DNA from: CAZMNY01 sp964567745
GTDB taxonomy: Bacteria > Planctomycetota > Planctomycetia > Pirellulales > Pirellulaceae
Length of the DNA: 64,000 nt
Direction of reading: 5' to 3'
Assembly (NCBI GenBank): GCA_964567745.1
Contig: CAZMNY010000037.1
Coordinates: 23,041 to 87,040, forward strand
Part shown: one piece after another, positions 1 through 10,447 of the stretch
Layout of the letters: each line of letters starts with the position of its first letter
How positions within the stretch are numbered: the stretch's first letter is position 1
Notes under the pieces: generated by a model
What the model was told of the DNA's origin: nothing
Database searches by the model: none
The model's input: the letters and a program-made list of their open reading frames with translations, nothing else
Position numbers and translations under genes: made by a program

Positions 1-263
1 GAACGAACCCTCGCAATGGTCGTTGGTAGAAACTACTTGGAAAGAGAATCGGATTGGGCGCAATAACGGCGTCGCCTCCGATTTGTCATCGTCGGGAAAT
101 TGGGGCGAAGTCTATCGAATTTGCCATTGCGAGGATAGGCAGTTCTGCACGGATTGGGCGAGTGCTAGCAGATGTGATGGTGGCGCGCGGATCGCTCTGA
201 ATGCCGAATCGTCTCTACGTGAGCGGCGTCATTCGGCAATGGCAGCCAAGTCCGCTGAGCCGA

Positions 264-1262
264 TCAGAGCGAATACCGTCGGCGGAAGGCTTCAATGTCT
301 TCTGCATGGCCCATGACCAGAAGAATGTCGTGCAACTGAATCACGTAGCTGGCGGGCGGATTGAAGACCATTTTTTGGTCCGGATTCTTGATGGCGACGA
401 CAAGCAGCTTGTGAATTCGATGAGCTTCGCTGCTGCGGACGTCGATGCCCACGAGCGGGCTTTCTGCTGGGACGTCAAGTTCGTCGAGTTCGACATCGAG
501 CTCGGCGTCGGACATGAGGTTGAGCAGATCGGCGGTCGTCGGTTTCGTGATCGTTCGAACCATTTGGTGGGCGCCGACAATGGTCGGCATGACGACGCGG
601 TCCGCGCCTGCTTGGCGCAACTTCTTTTCGGTCGAACTGTGTTCCGCGCGGGTGACGATCAGGATTTCACCGTTCTGCTCTCTGGCCGTCAAAGTAATGA
701 AGACATTTTCCGCGTCGTTGGGAATCGATGAGACGATGGCCCGGGCGTGCTCGAGCCCTGCTTGTTGCAGCAATTCTTCATCGGTTGCATCGCCGGTTAT
801 TCTCAAGCAGTGCGCCGGTTGTTGTTCTTCTTGGCCAGGCGGCTCCCTGTCGATCACGACGTAAGGCACTTTCATTCGGTCCAGCGACTCGCTGAGCACT
901 CGCCCCATGCGGCCGAAGCCGCAGAGTATGACGTGATTGCGAAGTTGTCCTATCTCGCGTTTCATCCGACTGTTTCCCAATGCCGAGGCAAGTTCGCCTT
1001 CCAATAACAACTGAACGAAGCCGCCAAGAGTATACGCGGCGGCCGACATTCCAATCACGATGACCGCGATCGTGAACATCTGAAATGCGGGATCTTTGGT
1101 GCTCTCCTCGGCGAAGCCGACACTGGATATGGTGACGACCACCATCCAGACGGAAGAGAGCCAGGAGTATCCCGCGCCGTACCGATAGCCGAGCACGGCG
1201 ACTGCAAATATCGCCGCGAGTACGCATGCGCCGCGACGCACCCTCCAGACTGGATCATTCAT
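264..1262 (-). CDS. RCK-domain potassium-channel-like membrane protein
   Basis: A 332-residue protein with the layout of two-TM bacterial K+ channels. There are two membrane segments (about residues 10-28 and 60-87) around a pore loop, then a cytoplasmic RCK/TrkA-N Rossmann domain starting at ILCGFGRMGR, and a TrkA-C-like domain over roughly the last 85 residues. The family conducts K+ and is gated by ligands of the RCK domain. The filter reads SSVGFAE where the family has TVGYGD/E: the second glycine is alanine (codon GCC), so true K+ selectivity is doubtful. Its ATG overlaps the argJ stop as ATGA, so it is probably translationally coupled to the arginine genes, an unusual pairing with no obvious functional link. 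Confidence 0.85.
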   Translation of the reverse strand: MNDPVWRVRRGACVLAAIFAVAVLGYRYGAGYSWLSSVWMVVVTISSVGFAEESTKDPAFQMFTIAVIVIGMSAAAYTLGGFVQLLLEGELASALGNSRMKREIGQLRNHVILCGFGRMGRVLSESLDRMKVPYVVIDREPPGQEEQQPAHCLRITGDATDEELLQQAGLEHARAIVSSIPNDAENVFITLTAREQNGEILIVTRAEHSSTEKKLRQAGADRVVMPTIVGAHQMVRTITKPTTADLLNLMSDAELDVELDELDVPAESPLVGIDVRSSEAHRIHKLLVVAIKNPDQKMVFNPPASYVIQLHDILLVMGHAEDIEAFRRRYSL

Positions 1263-2449
1263 GTATGGTAATCGGCGTTAAACGTCACGTAATCGCAAGT
1301 CAAGTCGCTCGCCCAGTAGCAACTAGTCGAGTCGCCTGCCCCGAGTGAGAGTTGAATGTTGAGTTGACGATTTTCTCTCATCGATCGGCTAACTTGTTCC
1401 GCGTCGAATTCAACCGGTTCGCCATCTTCAAAAAGTAGGAAATCATTAATCGTCAACGAAACGCGTTGCGGATCGAATTGGGCACCCGCATAGCCGGCGG
1501 CCGAGACAATCCTACCCCAATTGGGATCGGCACCGTTGGCGGCCGTTTTGACGAGCGGGCTATCGCCAATCGCTCGGGCAACCCGATCCGCGTCTTGACT
1601 ATTGGCGGCCGAATGCACTTCAACCTGAATCAAGTGCGACGCGCCCTCGCCATCATCTGGAATCATTTTGGCGAGGTCAATGCAGACTTGACGGACACAG
1701 TCGCCGATCGCGGCCAGATCATCGCTCGCTTCCGCCACATCGGGTCCTTCACCGCTTGCGATCAACAGGACCGTGTCGTTGGTGCTGGTGTGCCCATCGA
1801 CGCTGATGCGGTTGAAACTGGCGTCGACGGCGGAACGCAAAATGTCGTCGGCCGCTTCTTGAGTCAGCCTCGCGTCGGTCGTCAGTACGGCGAGCATCGT
1901 GGCCATTTTGGGGCCAATCATTCCGGCACCCTTGGCGAATCCCGTGACGCGAGCGGGACCTGATGCGAGTTGGACTTCGGCTGTCGCCGTTTTCGGGCTT
2001 CGGTCGGTTGTGAGAATACCCCGAGCGGCTGCGGCAGCGTGCGATTCGGTTTCGCCCAGTGCATCCGCTGCGGCCAGCACTCCGTTGGCAAGGGCCTCCA
2101 TGGGAAGGTATTGGCCAATAATGCCGGTCGACATAACTAGTGCCTGAGTGTCCTCGGCGCCAACGCTTCGAGCCGCAAGTTGAGTCATGCGCTCGGCGTC
2201 CTCGCGACCTCGGACCCCCGTACAAGCATTTGCGTTTCCCGAGTTCACGATAAGAACTCGAAACTTGTCGGTCGGCGTCCGCTCGCGGTCGAGCGCAACC
2301 GGCGCCGCGTAGACCAGGTTCAGAGTGTAGACTCCAACGGCAACGGCATCTTTTGGACAGTGAATCAGGACGAGATCTTCATTTGAGTCGGACTTGATCC
2401 CGCAATGAACCGCAGCCGCTTGAAATCCCCTGGGCAATGGCGCCGTCAT
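1259..2449 (-). CDS. argJ: ArgJ, bifunctional ornithine acetyltransferase / N-acetylglutamate synthase
   Basis: A 396-residue cytoplasmic enzyme of the cyclic arginine pathway. It moves the acetyl group from N-acetylornithine to glutamate and, in bifunctional members, also makes N-acetylglutamate from acetyl-CoA. The family hallmark KGAGMIGPKMATML is present; the precursor cleaves itself before Thr184, which becomes the nucleophile of the beta chain. The C-terminus (DYVTFNADYHT) also matches the family, and the length is normal. It lies 59 nt downstream of argC on the same strand and overlaps the channel-like gene by 4 nt, so an argC-argJ-channel operon is likely. Whether it is mono- or bifunctional cannot be read from the sequence. 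Confidence 0.95.
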   Translation of the reverse strand: MTAPLPRGFQAAAVHCGIKSDSNEDLVLIHCPKDAVAVGVYTLNLVYAAPVALDRERTPTDKFRVLIVNSGNANACTGVRGREDAERMTQLAARSVGAEDTQALVMSTGIIGQYLPMEALANGVLAAADALGETESHAAAAARGILTTDRSPKTATAEVQLASGPARVTGFAKGAGMIGPKMATMLAVLTTDARLTQEAADDILRSAVDASFNRISVDGHTSTNDTVLLIASGEGPDVAEASDDLAAIGDCVRQVCIDLAKMIPDDGEGASHLIQVEVHSAANSQDADRVARAIGDSPLVKTAANGADPNWGRIVSAAGYAGAQFDPQRVSLTINDFLLFEDGEPVEFDAEQVSRSMRENRQLNIQLSLGAGDSTSCYWASDLTCDYVTFNADYHT

Positions 2450-2508
2450 CGGTTTTGAGTCCTCTTGAGCAAAGTGAATCGTCGTCGTTTCGGCGCGCTT
2501 GTGTCGGG

Positions 2509-3519
2509 CTAGAGGGCCGTCGTTTCCGGAAAACCAAACATGTGGTTGAAGTTCTGCACGGCCGCGCCGGAAGCGCCTTTGACCAGGTTGTCGAGACAGC
2601 TAACGAGAATCAATCGGCCGCGAGTCACTCGCGCAGTGATATCGCAGAAGTTCGTTCCCGACGTGTCCTTGGTTCCCGGCAATCGTTCAACGACCCGGAC
2701 AAACGGCGACTCCCGATAAAACTCGCGAAGCACCTGCAGGGCCGATTCTTCTGTCAGAGACTCCGACGTTGGGCGGCAATAACAAGTGGAAAGAATCCCG
2801 CGATCCATCGGGACCAAATGGGGAGTGAAAACGACTTGGGTTTCCGCGCCGGCGTATCGCTTCAATATCTGATCAATTTCCGGCGTGTGTCGATGTCGTC
2901 CGACGTTGTAGGCCGACAAACTTTCGTTGCATTCTGGGTAGTGAAACGCGAGTTTCGGATTTCGTCCCGCACCTGAGACGCCGGTCTTGGAATCGATGAT
3001 GATGTCGCTCTGATCAATCAGATTCTGTTTGATGAACGGCGCCAAAGGAAGAATCGCCGACGTCGGAAAACATCCTGGGTTGGCAATCAGGTCGGCGTCG
3101 CCAAGCTCGTCCCCAAACAGCTCCGGCAATCCGTACGGCGTGCCGCCAACTCTCGCCGGATCGGGGTGTGTGTTTCCATACCAGCGTTGATAGGTCTCCA
3201 CATCGTTCAGTCGGTAGTCGGCGCTAAAATCGACAACCTTCACCCCGGCGTCCAAGAGCACTTTGACGCTCGACGCGGAAGCGGCATGGGGCAAACAGCA
3301 GAAGACACAGTCGACTCGCCCGCTAACTGCTTCGGGGCCGATGTTTTCCAGTTCCAAGTCGAACAGCCCCGCCAGCGCGGGATGGACGGAAGCCAAATGG
3401 GGATTCCCTTCACGGCGGCTGGTCACCACGGTCAGTTCAACGTCGTCGTGTCGTCGAAGCAACTTCAGCAATTCCAACGCGGTGTAGCCCGTCGCGCCCA
3501 TCACGCCTACTCGCACCAT
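2509..3519 (-). CDS. argC: ArgC, N-acetyl-gamma-glutamyl-phosphate reductase
   Basis: A 336-residue NADPH-dependent reductase of arginine biosynthesis, making N-acetylglutamate semialdehyde. The N-terminus carries the dinucleotide-binding GATGYTALELL, and the catalytic cysteine is Cys150 in NPGCFPTSAI. The reading frame stays open upstream to 3609, but the ATG at 3519 is preceded by AAAGGAG at good spacing and begins directly with the Rossmann strand MVRVGVMGATGY, so this start is preferred. It is the first gene of the argC-argJ unit. No argB or argD is in the window. Confidence 0.95.
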   Translation of the reverse strand: MVRVGVMGATGYTALELLKLLRRHDDVELTVVTSRREGNPHLASVHPALAGLFDLELENIGPEAVSGRVDCVFCCLPHAASASSVKVLLDAGVKVVDFSADYRLNDVETYQRWYGNTHPDPARVGGTPYGLPELFGDELGDADLIANPGCFPTSAILPLAPFIKQNLIDQSDIIIDSKTGVSGAGRNPKLAFHYPECNESLSAYNVGRHRHTPEIDQILKRYAGAETQVVFTPHLVPMDRGILSTCYCRPTSESLTEESALQVLREFYRESPFVRVVERLPGTKDTSGTNFCDITARVTRGRLILVSCLDNLVKGASGAAVQNFNHMFGFPETTAL

Positions 3520-3764
3520 CAAAAACGCTCCTTTGAACATGACATTGCTGACCCGTTCAGGGTTTGACAAGCCGACCCGCCAGTTAGGTTCGCACCGCTC
3601 GCCAAACAACGGTGACTTTCTCGCAGATCGCTTCCAGCAATCGGTTCGTTCAGTCTTCGGTTATAGTCTTCCTGGAGTTTGAGGGGGAGGGCGCAATGAG
3701 TAGCGCGATGATTGGTGCCATGATCGCACAGTGGCCCCTAAACCGGGTGGCTTCACGAGGAACG

Positions 3765-4400
3765 TTACCGCTTAGCCATAATCGACTCGGCCACTGCCCC
3801 AAGTTCGGCCAGCATCACGGCCGTTGCTCCCCAAATCAACTCGCCATTGAAATGATAGTGAGGCGAATCGAAGCGGGTGCCCCAGCGATGCGTTTCGTGC
3901 TTGCCTCGGCAGGCCGGGTCGAAGAGTATCTCGATGGGAAACTCGATTACCTGTTCGACCTCGTCCGCGTTGGGCTCGTAGCTGGGCGGTTCGCAAAAAG
4001 CGACGAACGGGCGAACGAAGTGATTGCTTACAAAAACGTAGATCGGCGACAACTCTCCGATCGTCTGCCAGCCCGGCGTCTGCGGGCCAAGCTCTTCAAC
4101 CCATTCTCGATAGGCGCATTCGGTTGCATTCTCGCCTGGATCCTGAGCGCCTCCGGGAAAGCAGACTTGGCCGGCGTGAACTTTGAGGCGAGGGTTGCGG
4201 CGAGTCAACGTGGTTAGCCACTGGCCGTCGCGGCGAAACAAGGCGATCAAGACCGAGGAGGGTCGCGCATGATGAGGCGGCGGGCCAAACTGTCTGCCGT
4301 AGCTGAGCTCGGGCGCGAACTCGGCTTGAATGCTCCGCCCAGGCGGTGAATGCAAACGCTGCTGAACGACCTGAATTTCGACCGGCAATGTTGAATTCAA
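3765..4400 (-). CDS. Nudix hydrolase, CoA-pyrophosphatase-like
   Basis: A 211-residue protein with a complete Nudix box: GGAQDPGENATECAYREW followed by VEELG, which holds the REx2EE metal ligands. The preceding HAGQVCFPGG resembles the CoA-pyrophosphatase (NudL/CoAse) subgroup, which splits CoA into phosphopantetheine and 3',5'-ADP. The substrate is inferred from that subgroup motif. The start is TTG, supported by AGAGG nine bases upstream. It lies 34 nt after the membrane-protein gene and probably shares its transcript with xylB. Confidence 0.85.
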   Translation of the reverse strand: MNSTLPVEIQVVQQRLHSPPGRSIQAEFAPELSYGRQFGPPPHHARPSSVLIALFRRDGQWLTTLTRRNPRLKVHAGQVCFPGGAQDPGENATECAYREWVEELGPQTPGWQTIGELSPIYVFVSNHFVRPFVAFCEPPSYEPNADEVEQVIEFPIEILFDPACRGKHETHRWGTRFDSPHYHFNGELIWGATAVMLAELGAVAESIMAKR

Positions 4401-4434
4401 AGCGAACGCCTCTTTACTTCCGGGCTACGAGGGA

Positions 4435-6018
4435 TTACCGAAGACGATAGATGGCGAATCTCGATTCGCTAAACGGCTCGGGGTAGACTCGGCGCAGCCT
4501 GAGCCTGCCGGGCGCGAGTGATTGATCGAGCAAAACGTAATCGGCTCCGTATTTCTCCCCCAACATCTTCAGCTCTTTCACCGCGCGGCCGCCGAGCCCG
4601 AACCGCCTGGTTTCGGGAGTATATATCTCTTGCATCCGATCTCGCCAGTCAATGATGGCTCGCGCGTTCTGCGGAACGTCTTTCCAATTGGCGACTTCGC
4701 CGCGATGGGAATACCACTTGAATGTCTGCTGTCGCCGAGGCGTGAGGAACCTCGCGTCTTTCGGGGTGTTTTCTTTCGCCCACTGACAGGCGTCGCGCCA
4801 ATCGAGAGCCCATTGCTCGCGCTGAGCGGGCGTCATGGGCGGCAACGGCGCGCTAACGGAAGCTGGCAACATTTCCGCGCGGCGGTCGTATTGCACAGAG
4901 ACGACATGCGCCGCCACAAGCAACGTCGACAGTCCCAACGCGTAGGGGCCGAGCGACCACTTGCGTTGATAGGACGAACGCAACGCCGCGATCGCCATGA
5001 TCGCGACGCCGCCGGGAACGGCGACGTCCGCAAGTCGGAACCAATAAAACCTCAACAACGATGACGCTTGATTGGGGCGATACATCAATGACAGGTCAAT
5101 CGTGATTCCGGCGAGCGACAAAAGCACGGCGCCGGCGACAAACGTGTTCACGCAGCGAAGTTTCGAATCTCCGCGAAACATGAAGGCGGCCGCGCCCCAA
5201 ACAGCGACAAGGACGCCGTGGCGAATGATGAAGATCGGAGGAAATCGATGAAATGCCAAGTGGTGCGAAAGACGCATGTAAACGTAGATCTGGTTGGCCA
5301 GAGCTTGCTCATTCGCACTCGCCCCGCGTCCGAGCCAAACCGCGGGCACGACGCTGAAGAGTGATAAGCCAAGTCCCAACAACCAGAGTGGCAACAACTC
5401 GCGAAACGATGACTGCGATCGTCCAACGATCAGCCAAGCGAGCGCGACGGCGATCCAAGCCCACCCGCCGACTAGCACATGGAAAGCCGCAGCCGCGCCG
5501 AGCAGGGCGCCGGCACGAGGCCATCTGCCAAGTACGGCTTCACGAAGTCCGAGGAACACGAAGCCATAGGCGAAAGTCTTCGCCTCGAGCCCGCCAACGA
5601 TCCACTCGCCCGACATGTGGCATCGTGAGACCATCGCAGCCATAAGCGCCCCGCTCAGCACAGCCCATAACCATGAAGGGGCGAACACTCGGCTCAATCG
5701 AGTCCAGGACCAGGCGAGAAAGGTCCAGCTGACAAATCGCCCAATCCAAGCGGCGGCGGGCAAGGAGACAAATCGCGTGAGCCAGCCAATCGTCCAGTAA
5801 AAGACGCCATGCGCATCGGCCGAGTCCAAGAACAAATCGCCGGGGCACCAAGACGGATCCCAGAACCGCCGAGCCTTCGTCAGGTAATGGGCCTCGTTCA
5901 CATCGGGCGGTGGCCAACCTGCGGTCACGAAAAGAACGAGCGTCAGCAGCGCGACGTCAAGCCAAATTCGGCCCTCCGCTCGCTCGCGATCATTCGATAA
6001 TTCGGTCGAACTGCCCAA
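4435..6018 (-). CDS. Multi-pass inner-membrane protein of unknown function (DUF6798-like)
   Basis: A 527-residue protein with about ten hydrophobic segments between residues 20 and 390, then a soluble C-terminal part. The early motif PPPDVNEAHYLTKARRFWDP and the overall layout recall GT39/PMT-type membrane glycosyltransferase-like proteins and the planctomycete DUF6798 family, but no catalytic residues can be assigned. A TTG start at 6018 is preferred because GGAGG lies six bases upstream; an in-frame GTG at 6033 would add five residues. It sits between xylB (54 nt gap) and the Nudix gene (34 nt gap), so the three are probably co-transcribed. Confidence 0.75.
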   Translation of the reverse strand: MGSSTELSNDRERAEGRIWLDVALLTLVLFVTAGWPPPDVNEAHYLTKARRFWDPSWCPGDLFLDSADAHGVFYWTIGWLTRFVSLPAAAWIGRFVSWTFLAWSWTRLSRVFAPSWLWAVLSGALMAAMVSRCHMSGEWIVGGLEAKTFAYGFVFLGLREAVLGRWPRAGALLGAAAAFHVLVGGWAWIAVALAWLIVGRSQSSFRELLPLWLLGLGLSLFSVVPAVWLGRGASANEQALANQIYVYMRLSHHLAFHRFPPIFIIRHGVLVAVWGAAAFMFRGDSKLRCVNTFVAGAVLLSLAGITIDLSLMYRPNQASSLLRFYWFRLADVAVPGGVAIMAIAALRSSYQRKWSLGPYALGLSTLLVAAHVVSVQYDRRAEMLPASVSAPLPPMTPAQREQWALDWRDACQWAKENTPKDARFLTPRRQQTFKWYSHRGEVANWKDVPQNARAIIDWRDRMQEIYTPETRRFGLGGRAVKELKMLGEKYGADYVLLDQSLAPGRLRLRRVYPEPFSESRFAIYRLR

Positions 6019-6072
6019 TCGTCGCCTCCGCACGTCTTGGTCTCGAGTCTCGTCTGTTTATGGCCGCCGCCG

Positions 6073-7602
6073 CTATTTCTTCCGGCCTGTTTTCGCGAGC
6101 CCGGAAATCGCCTTGAACTCGTCCTTGAGCGAACAGTAAAGGCTCTGGAAAATGGGGAAGCGAGCATCATAGGCGCGCTTGGCGGCGCGCTCGGTCGGCG
6201 TCTCTGACGTAACTGAAATGGTCGCCGCGCAGGCTTCCTGAATATTCTTGTAAGCGCCGTCGCCGACCGCCGCCAACAAAGCAACACCGAAAGCGGGTCC
6301 CTGCTCGGCGTTGATCGTGACTGCCTTCTTGCCGAACACGTCGGCCTGCATTTGCCGCCAGAGTTGGCTTTTCGACCCACCGCCGGAAACACGAATCTGA
6401 CGAATGGGAACGTCGAGCTCGCGCATGATCTCGAGACTGTCTCGCATGGCGTACGTCACGCCTTCCATTAGTGCCCGCGCGAGATGGCCGCGTTTATGCT
6501 TCAAGGTCAACCCGACAAAACTTCCCCGAGCGTCGGGGTCGGCGTGAGGCGTACGTTCACCGGCCAGATAGGGCAAGAAGAACAGACCCTCGGATCCGAT
6601 CGGAGCATCAGCCGCTTCCTTGTTCATCAATGCATAAGCGTCTTTCGCCTTGAGGTCGTGGCATAGGCTTTCGACAAACCATTGCAGCGCGCCGCCGCCC
6701 GTTAACGTCACGCCCATCATGTGCCACTTACCGCGGACAGCGTGGCAGAAGGTATGAAGACGACCTTCCGGATCGATCTTCACTTCGTCGCTGTGGGCGA
6801 ACATGACGGACGAGGTCCCGATGCTTGTCGACACCACGCCCGACTTCACCACGCCCGTTCCGATGCCGTTCGCGGCGCAATCACCGGCGCCGCCGACGAC
6901 GGTGCAATCTGTCGTTAGGCCGAGTTGTTTAGCTGCGCTGGCTGTCAGTTTTCCCGTCACTTCTTCGGACTCGAAACAATCTGCGAATAACGATCGGTCG
7001 AGCTGCAACTTGGAAAGCAATGGCTTACTCCACTGCCGCTTGGCCACGTCCAGCAACAACATGCCGCTCGCATCGCTCACGTCGGTCGCGAATTCGCCCG
7101 TCAGCCGACGACGTACGTCATCCTTCGGCAGGAGGATCTTCACCGTCTTGTCAAAGTTGCGAGGCTCGTTGTTGCGGAGCCAGAGGATCTTAGGCGCTGT
7201 GAATCCAGTCAACGCCGGATTGGCAACCATCTTGATCAGCTTGCGCCGGCCGCCCGCCAGTCGTTCGATCTCTTCGCACTCGGCGGTCGTTCTTTGATCG
7301 TTCCACAGCAACGCTCGGCGCACGACCTTGCCGTTCTTGTCGAGGAAGACAGAACCATGCATCTGCCCGGAGAGGCCGACCGACTTGACCTCGTCTGGTT
7401 TGAGTTTGCCTTTTCGCATGACGGAACGCACGGTCTTGACGGCAGCCCGCCACCAGTCCTCGGGGTCTTGCTCCGTCCACATTGGTTTGGGGATGTAGAC
7501 TTGATACCCACTCGACGCCTCGGCCAATATCTTGCCGCGCGGGTCGATCGCCAGTGTCTTCACTCCCGACGTGCCGATGTCGATTCCCAAAAACACACTC
7601 AT
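6073..7602 (-). CDS. xylB: Xylulokinase
   Basis: A 509-residue FGGY-family sugar kinase that phosphorylates D-xylulose to xylulose 5-phosphate in the cytoplasm. The N-terminal ATPase motif FLGIDIGTSGVKTLAID, the xylulokinase motif LSGQMHGSVFLD, WNDQRT, and the C-terminal VSGGGSKSQLWRQMQADV are all in place, and the length is typical. The ATG has GGAGT at good spacing. No xylose isomerase or transporter genes adjoin it; a solute-binding-like protein is transcribed divergently from the same intergenic region, which may hint at a shared sugar role. Confidence 0.93.
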   Translation of the reverse strand: MSVFLGIDIGTSGVKTLAIDPRGKILAEASSGYQVYIPKPMWTEQDPEDWWRAAVKTVRSVMRKGKLKPDEVKSVGLSGQMHGSVFLDKNGKVVRRALLWNDQRTTAECEEIERLAGGRRKLIKMVANPALTGFTAPKILWLRNNEPRNFDKTVKILLPKDDVRRRLTGEFATDVSDASGMLLLDVAKRQWSKPLLSKLQLDRSLFADCFESEEVTGKLTASAAKQLGLTTDCTVVGGAGDCAANGIGTGVVKSGVVSTSIGTSSVMFAHSDEVKIDPEGRLHTFCHAVRGKWHMMGVTLTGGGALQWFVESLCHDLKAKDAYALMNKEAADAPIGSEGLFFLPYLAGERTPHADPDARGSFVGLTLKHKRGHLARALMEGVTYAMRDSLEIMRELDVPIRQIRVSGGGSKSQLWRQMQADVFGKKAVTINAEQGPAFGVALLAAVGDGAYKNIQEACAATISVTSETPTERAAKRAYDARFPIFQSLYCSLKDEFKAISGLAKTGRKK

Positions 7603-7954
7603 TGTTCATACTCCATCTTCGTTACATCAATCTCAAGCTATGCTATCGTGTTCGTTCCGATAGTCGTCCCACGACACGCGTTTTCGCGATCAGTATCGGG
7701 ACGCAGGATTTCTGGTTTGCCTGCCTTGCTCGTGAACGGCTCGGTCCTTTCTGAAACCGCGTAAGCCGGACATAGTGTAAGGCAATAGCCTGTTCCTTTC
7801 AGTGTGTCGATAACAAAGAAAGAGGCATCCTGTCAGGCGAACCCGCAGGGCCTGTCCTACGTAGCACGCTTGCGGCGGGACATCCTGTCGACGACATTGA
7901 CGAACTTGGACCGAATGAAGAAAAAACGACTTGTCTAACTCTCAACGCAACACC
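7603..7954. other. Divergent intergenic region between xylB and a solute-binding-like gene
   Basis: About 350 bases containing the promoters of xylB (leftward) and the exported protein (rightward). No convincing ORF, RNA or clear operator palindrome was seen, only an imperfect CCTGTC...GACAGG-type pairing around 7830-7890. Confidence 0.5.
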
Positions 7955-9346
7955 ATGTTGACTGATTCAAAGCTTAGCCGCCGAGACTGGTTGTCGGGCG
8001 TCGCCGCGGCAAGCTTGGCTTGTACTGGATGCCCGACGTCCTCGAGCGTCCCCGACGACTCGCTTGCCGCGCCGAACGCAAAAGCGTCGTTGAGTCTAGC
8101 CGTCATCGGCGATGACGCCCTGGCTGACGCGATCCAGAGGCAGTGGAAGGCTCGTGCCGAGAATGAACTGCAAATCGTCAAGATAGCTCGGCAGGATGTT
8201 GGCGATCGAAAGACGCTCTCGACCGATGGCGTTGTCTATCCTTGCGGAATGCTGGGCGACCTCGTCGAGAAGAAGTGGCTGAGTCCGATTGATGAGGAGA
8301 CGCTTGACTCGCACGCGATGGAGCGAGCTGAGGTTCTTGATTTGGTGAGGCTGAGGGAGACGAATTGGGGCGACAATGTCTACGGCGTGCCATTTGGATC
8401 GGCCGTTCTGACGACCGCCCGCCGGACCGACCTGATCCCCAGTCCGCCCGCAACGTGGGCTGAGTACGCCGAGTCGGCAGAACTGGCGAGTCAAAAGGAC
8501 TCCTCGATTCCAGGCGCGCTTGAGCCGCTCGCTGGCAATTGGGCCGCTGAGGTCTTTCTTGCCAGGGCGGCCGCCTACGCGCGACGCCGAGACACAATGG
8601 CGTCGCTGTTCGATTACAAATCGATGTCAGCGTTACTCGCAACGCCTCCCTTCGAGCGAGCGCTGCGAGAACTTGTCGCGATCTCCAGGCAATCACCGAA
8701 AAACATTGAGATGACGCCTAGCGACACGGCTGCGGCGGTGATGGGCGGCGAGTGCGGTATGACGCTGACTTGGGCCACAGGCCAGACGCCCTCGCCTCAA
8801 CCGGCAACCCCCGTCGCGTTTTCGGAAGTGCCCGGATCGCCTGACGTGTTCGACCAACGGAAGAAGGAATGGGCCGTTCGGCCGAGCGATAGTCCGGGCC
8901 GAGTCACGCTGGTTGGCGTGGCCGGGCGAATGGGCTCGGTAACTCGACTCTCTTCACAACCGGGCGAAACCGCGCGAGCCCTTGCATTGCTGGCAAGCGC
9001 GGATTGGAGTCGACGGATCTCGCCGCACTCGCTGGCTACGGCGCCGTTTCGGTCGGCCCATAACGCTCACGTCTCTGCTTGGGCCGAGCAACTCGACGCC
9101 GCAAGTGCAAACTCATACGGCGACGCTGTAGAGAACGCCTTGCGACGACCCGATTGGCTCTTCTCACCGAGGATCCCAGGTCGCGACGACTATCTCGTAT
9201 CGCTTAGTGACGCTGTTCGGGAGGCCGTTGGCGGCGCTGACATCGCCGAGTCGCTCGCTTCCGTTTGCGACTCCTGGGACCAGATCACCTCGAAGCGAGG
9301 CCTCGAGTCGCAGCGAAAAGCGTATCAAGACAGTCTGGTGCGTTAG
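7955..9346 (+). CDS. Exported extracellular solute-binding-like protein
   Basis: A 463-residue protein with a Tat-like leader (LSRRDWLSGVAAASLACTGC), possibly lipid-anchored. After the leader it follows the layout of family-1 sugar-binding proteins: an N-terminal alpha/beta lobe, a TWAEYAE stretch, a GECGMTLTWATG segment where these proteins sample ligand, and the typical late VGVAGRMGSVTRLSS region. It is probably periplasmic and binds a carbohydrate, but the ligand is unknown and no permease genes flank it. An in-frame TTG at 7931 is an alternative start; neither start has a strong ribosome binding site. Confidence 0.65.
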   Translation: MLTDSKLSRRDWLSGVAAASLACTGCPTSSSVPDDSLAAPNAKASLSLAVIGDDALADAIQRQWKARAENELQIVKIARQDVGDRKTLSTDGVVYPCGMLGDLVEKKWLSPIDEETLDSHAMERAEVLDLVRLRETNWGDNVYGVPFGSAVLTTARRTDLIPSPPATWAEYAESAELASQKDSSIPGALEPLAGNWAAEVFLARAAAYARRRDTMASLFDYKSMSALLATPPFERALRELVAISRQSPKNIEMTPSDTAAAVMGGECGMTLTWATGQTPSPQPATPVAFSEVPGSPDVFDQRKKEWAVRPSDSPGRVTLVGVAGRMGSVTRLSSQPGETARALALLASADWSRRISPHSLATAPFRSAHNAHVSAWAEQLDAASANSYGDAVENALRRPDWLFSPRIPGRDDYLVSLSDAVREAVGGADIAESLASVCDSWDQITSKRGLESQRKAYQDSLVR

Positions 9347-9450
9347 TTTGACCGCGACGCCTGTGGCTGGCGCATTCTGACGCGGTGGCCGTTGCAGCTT
9401 CGATCAAAGTTTTTTCGGCACCAATGGCCCAGCCACGGGCGTTGGGACAA

Positions 9451-9863
<413 letters not shown>

Positions 9864-9997
9864 TTCTCCCCTCGACCGACGGCTTATCCGCAGGAGGCCC
9901 TTACGTGCGGTTTGACGGACCCCGAGCGTTTTTTGGCGAGTCGAGCACGTCGCGCATCAAAAAAGCCGGAAGCGATTTCCGCGAACCGGCTTGAATG

Positions 9998-10070
9998 TGG
10001 AGCCGAAGGGAATCGAACCCTCTACCTCTGCATTGCGAACGCAGCGCTCTCCCAAATGAGCTACGGCCCC
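9998..10070 (-). tRNA. tRNA-Ala (anticodon CGC)
   Basis: A 73-nt cloverleaf on the minus strand. The acceptor GGGGCCG pairs with CGGCTCC and contains the G3-U70 pair that marks alanine tRNAs. The anticodon stem CTGCG/TGCAG closes the loop TTCGCAA (anticodon CGC), and the T-loop is GTTCGATTCC. CCA is not encoded, so the ends are added after transcription. It lies about 135 bases upstream of rnpB on the same strand and may be co-transcribed. Confidence 0.96.
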
Positions 10071-10447
10071 AAACGGCGATGCTTGGCTCAGATTATGGCG
10101 AAATCAGCCTCCGCCCAAATCCTCGCTCAACCGCCCTTTATACCACCCGGTTAAACCACCTTGGTTATCCGCTCGTATCTTACTGACGGCCCATTTCCAT
10201 GTCCATCCCGCGGTTCGTGCGAGACAAGTGAGGAACAGGCCGTCTGCAGATCAGACGGGTTCAAAGCAATTTAGGTTCGCTCACGCAACTTTCTACGCGA
10301 CTTGTGTTCGCATCGAGGCTGGCCGAATTGCGTTGGCAACGTTGAAATTAGCTCGGGCTGGGCCTTGTTTACACGAGCTGCGTGAGACACATCGGTTTCG
10401 GCGACAGCAACGAGCCCAGATTCTTTGCGAGCACTTGCTGCGCGAGT
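10071..10447. other. Intergenic stretch without a recognised gene
   Basis: Between the tRNA and the ribbon-helix-helix gene. Open frames here are short and look like no known protein; no clear RNA fold was seen. Confidence 0.4.
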
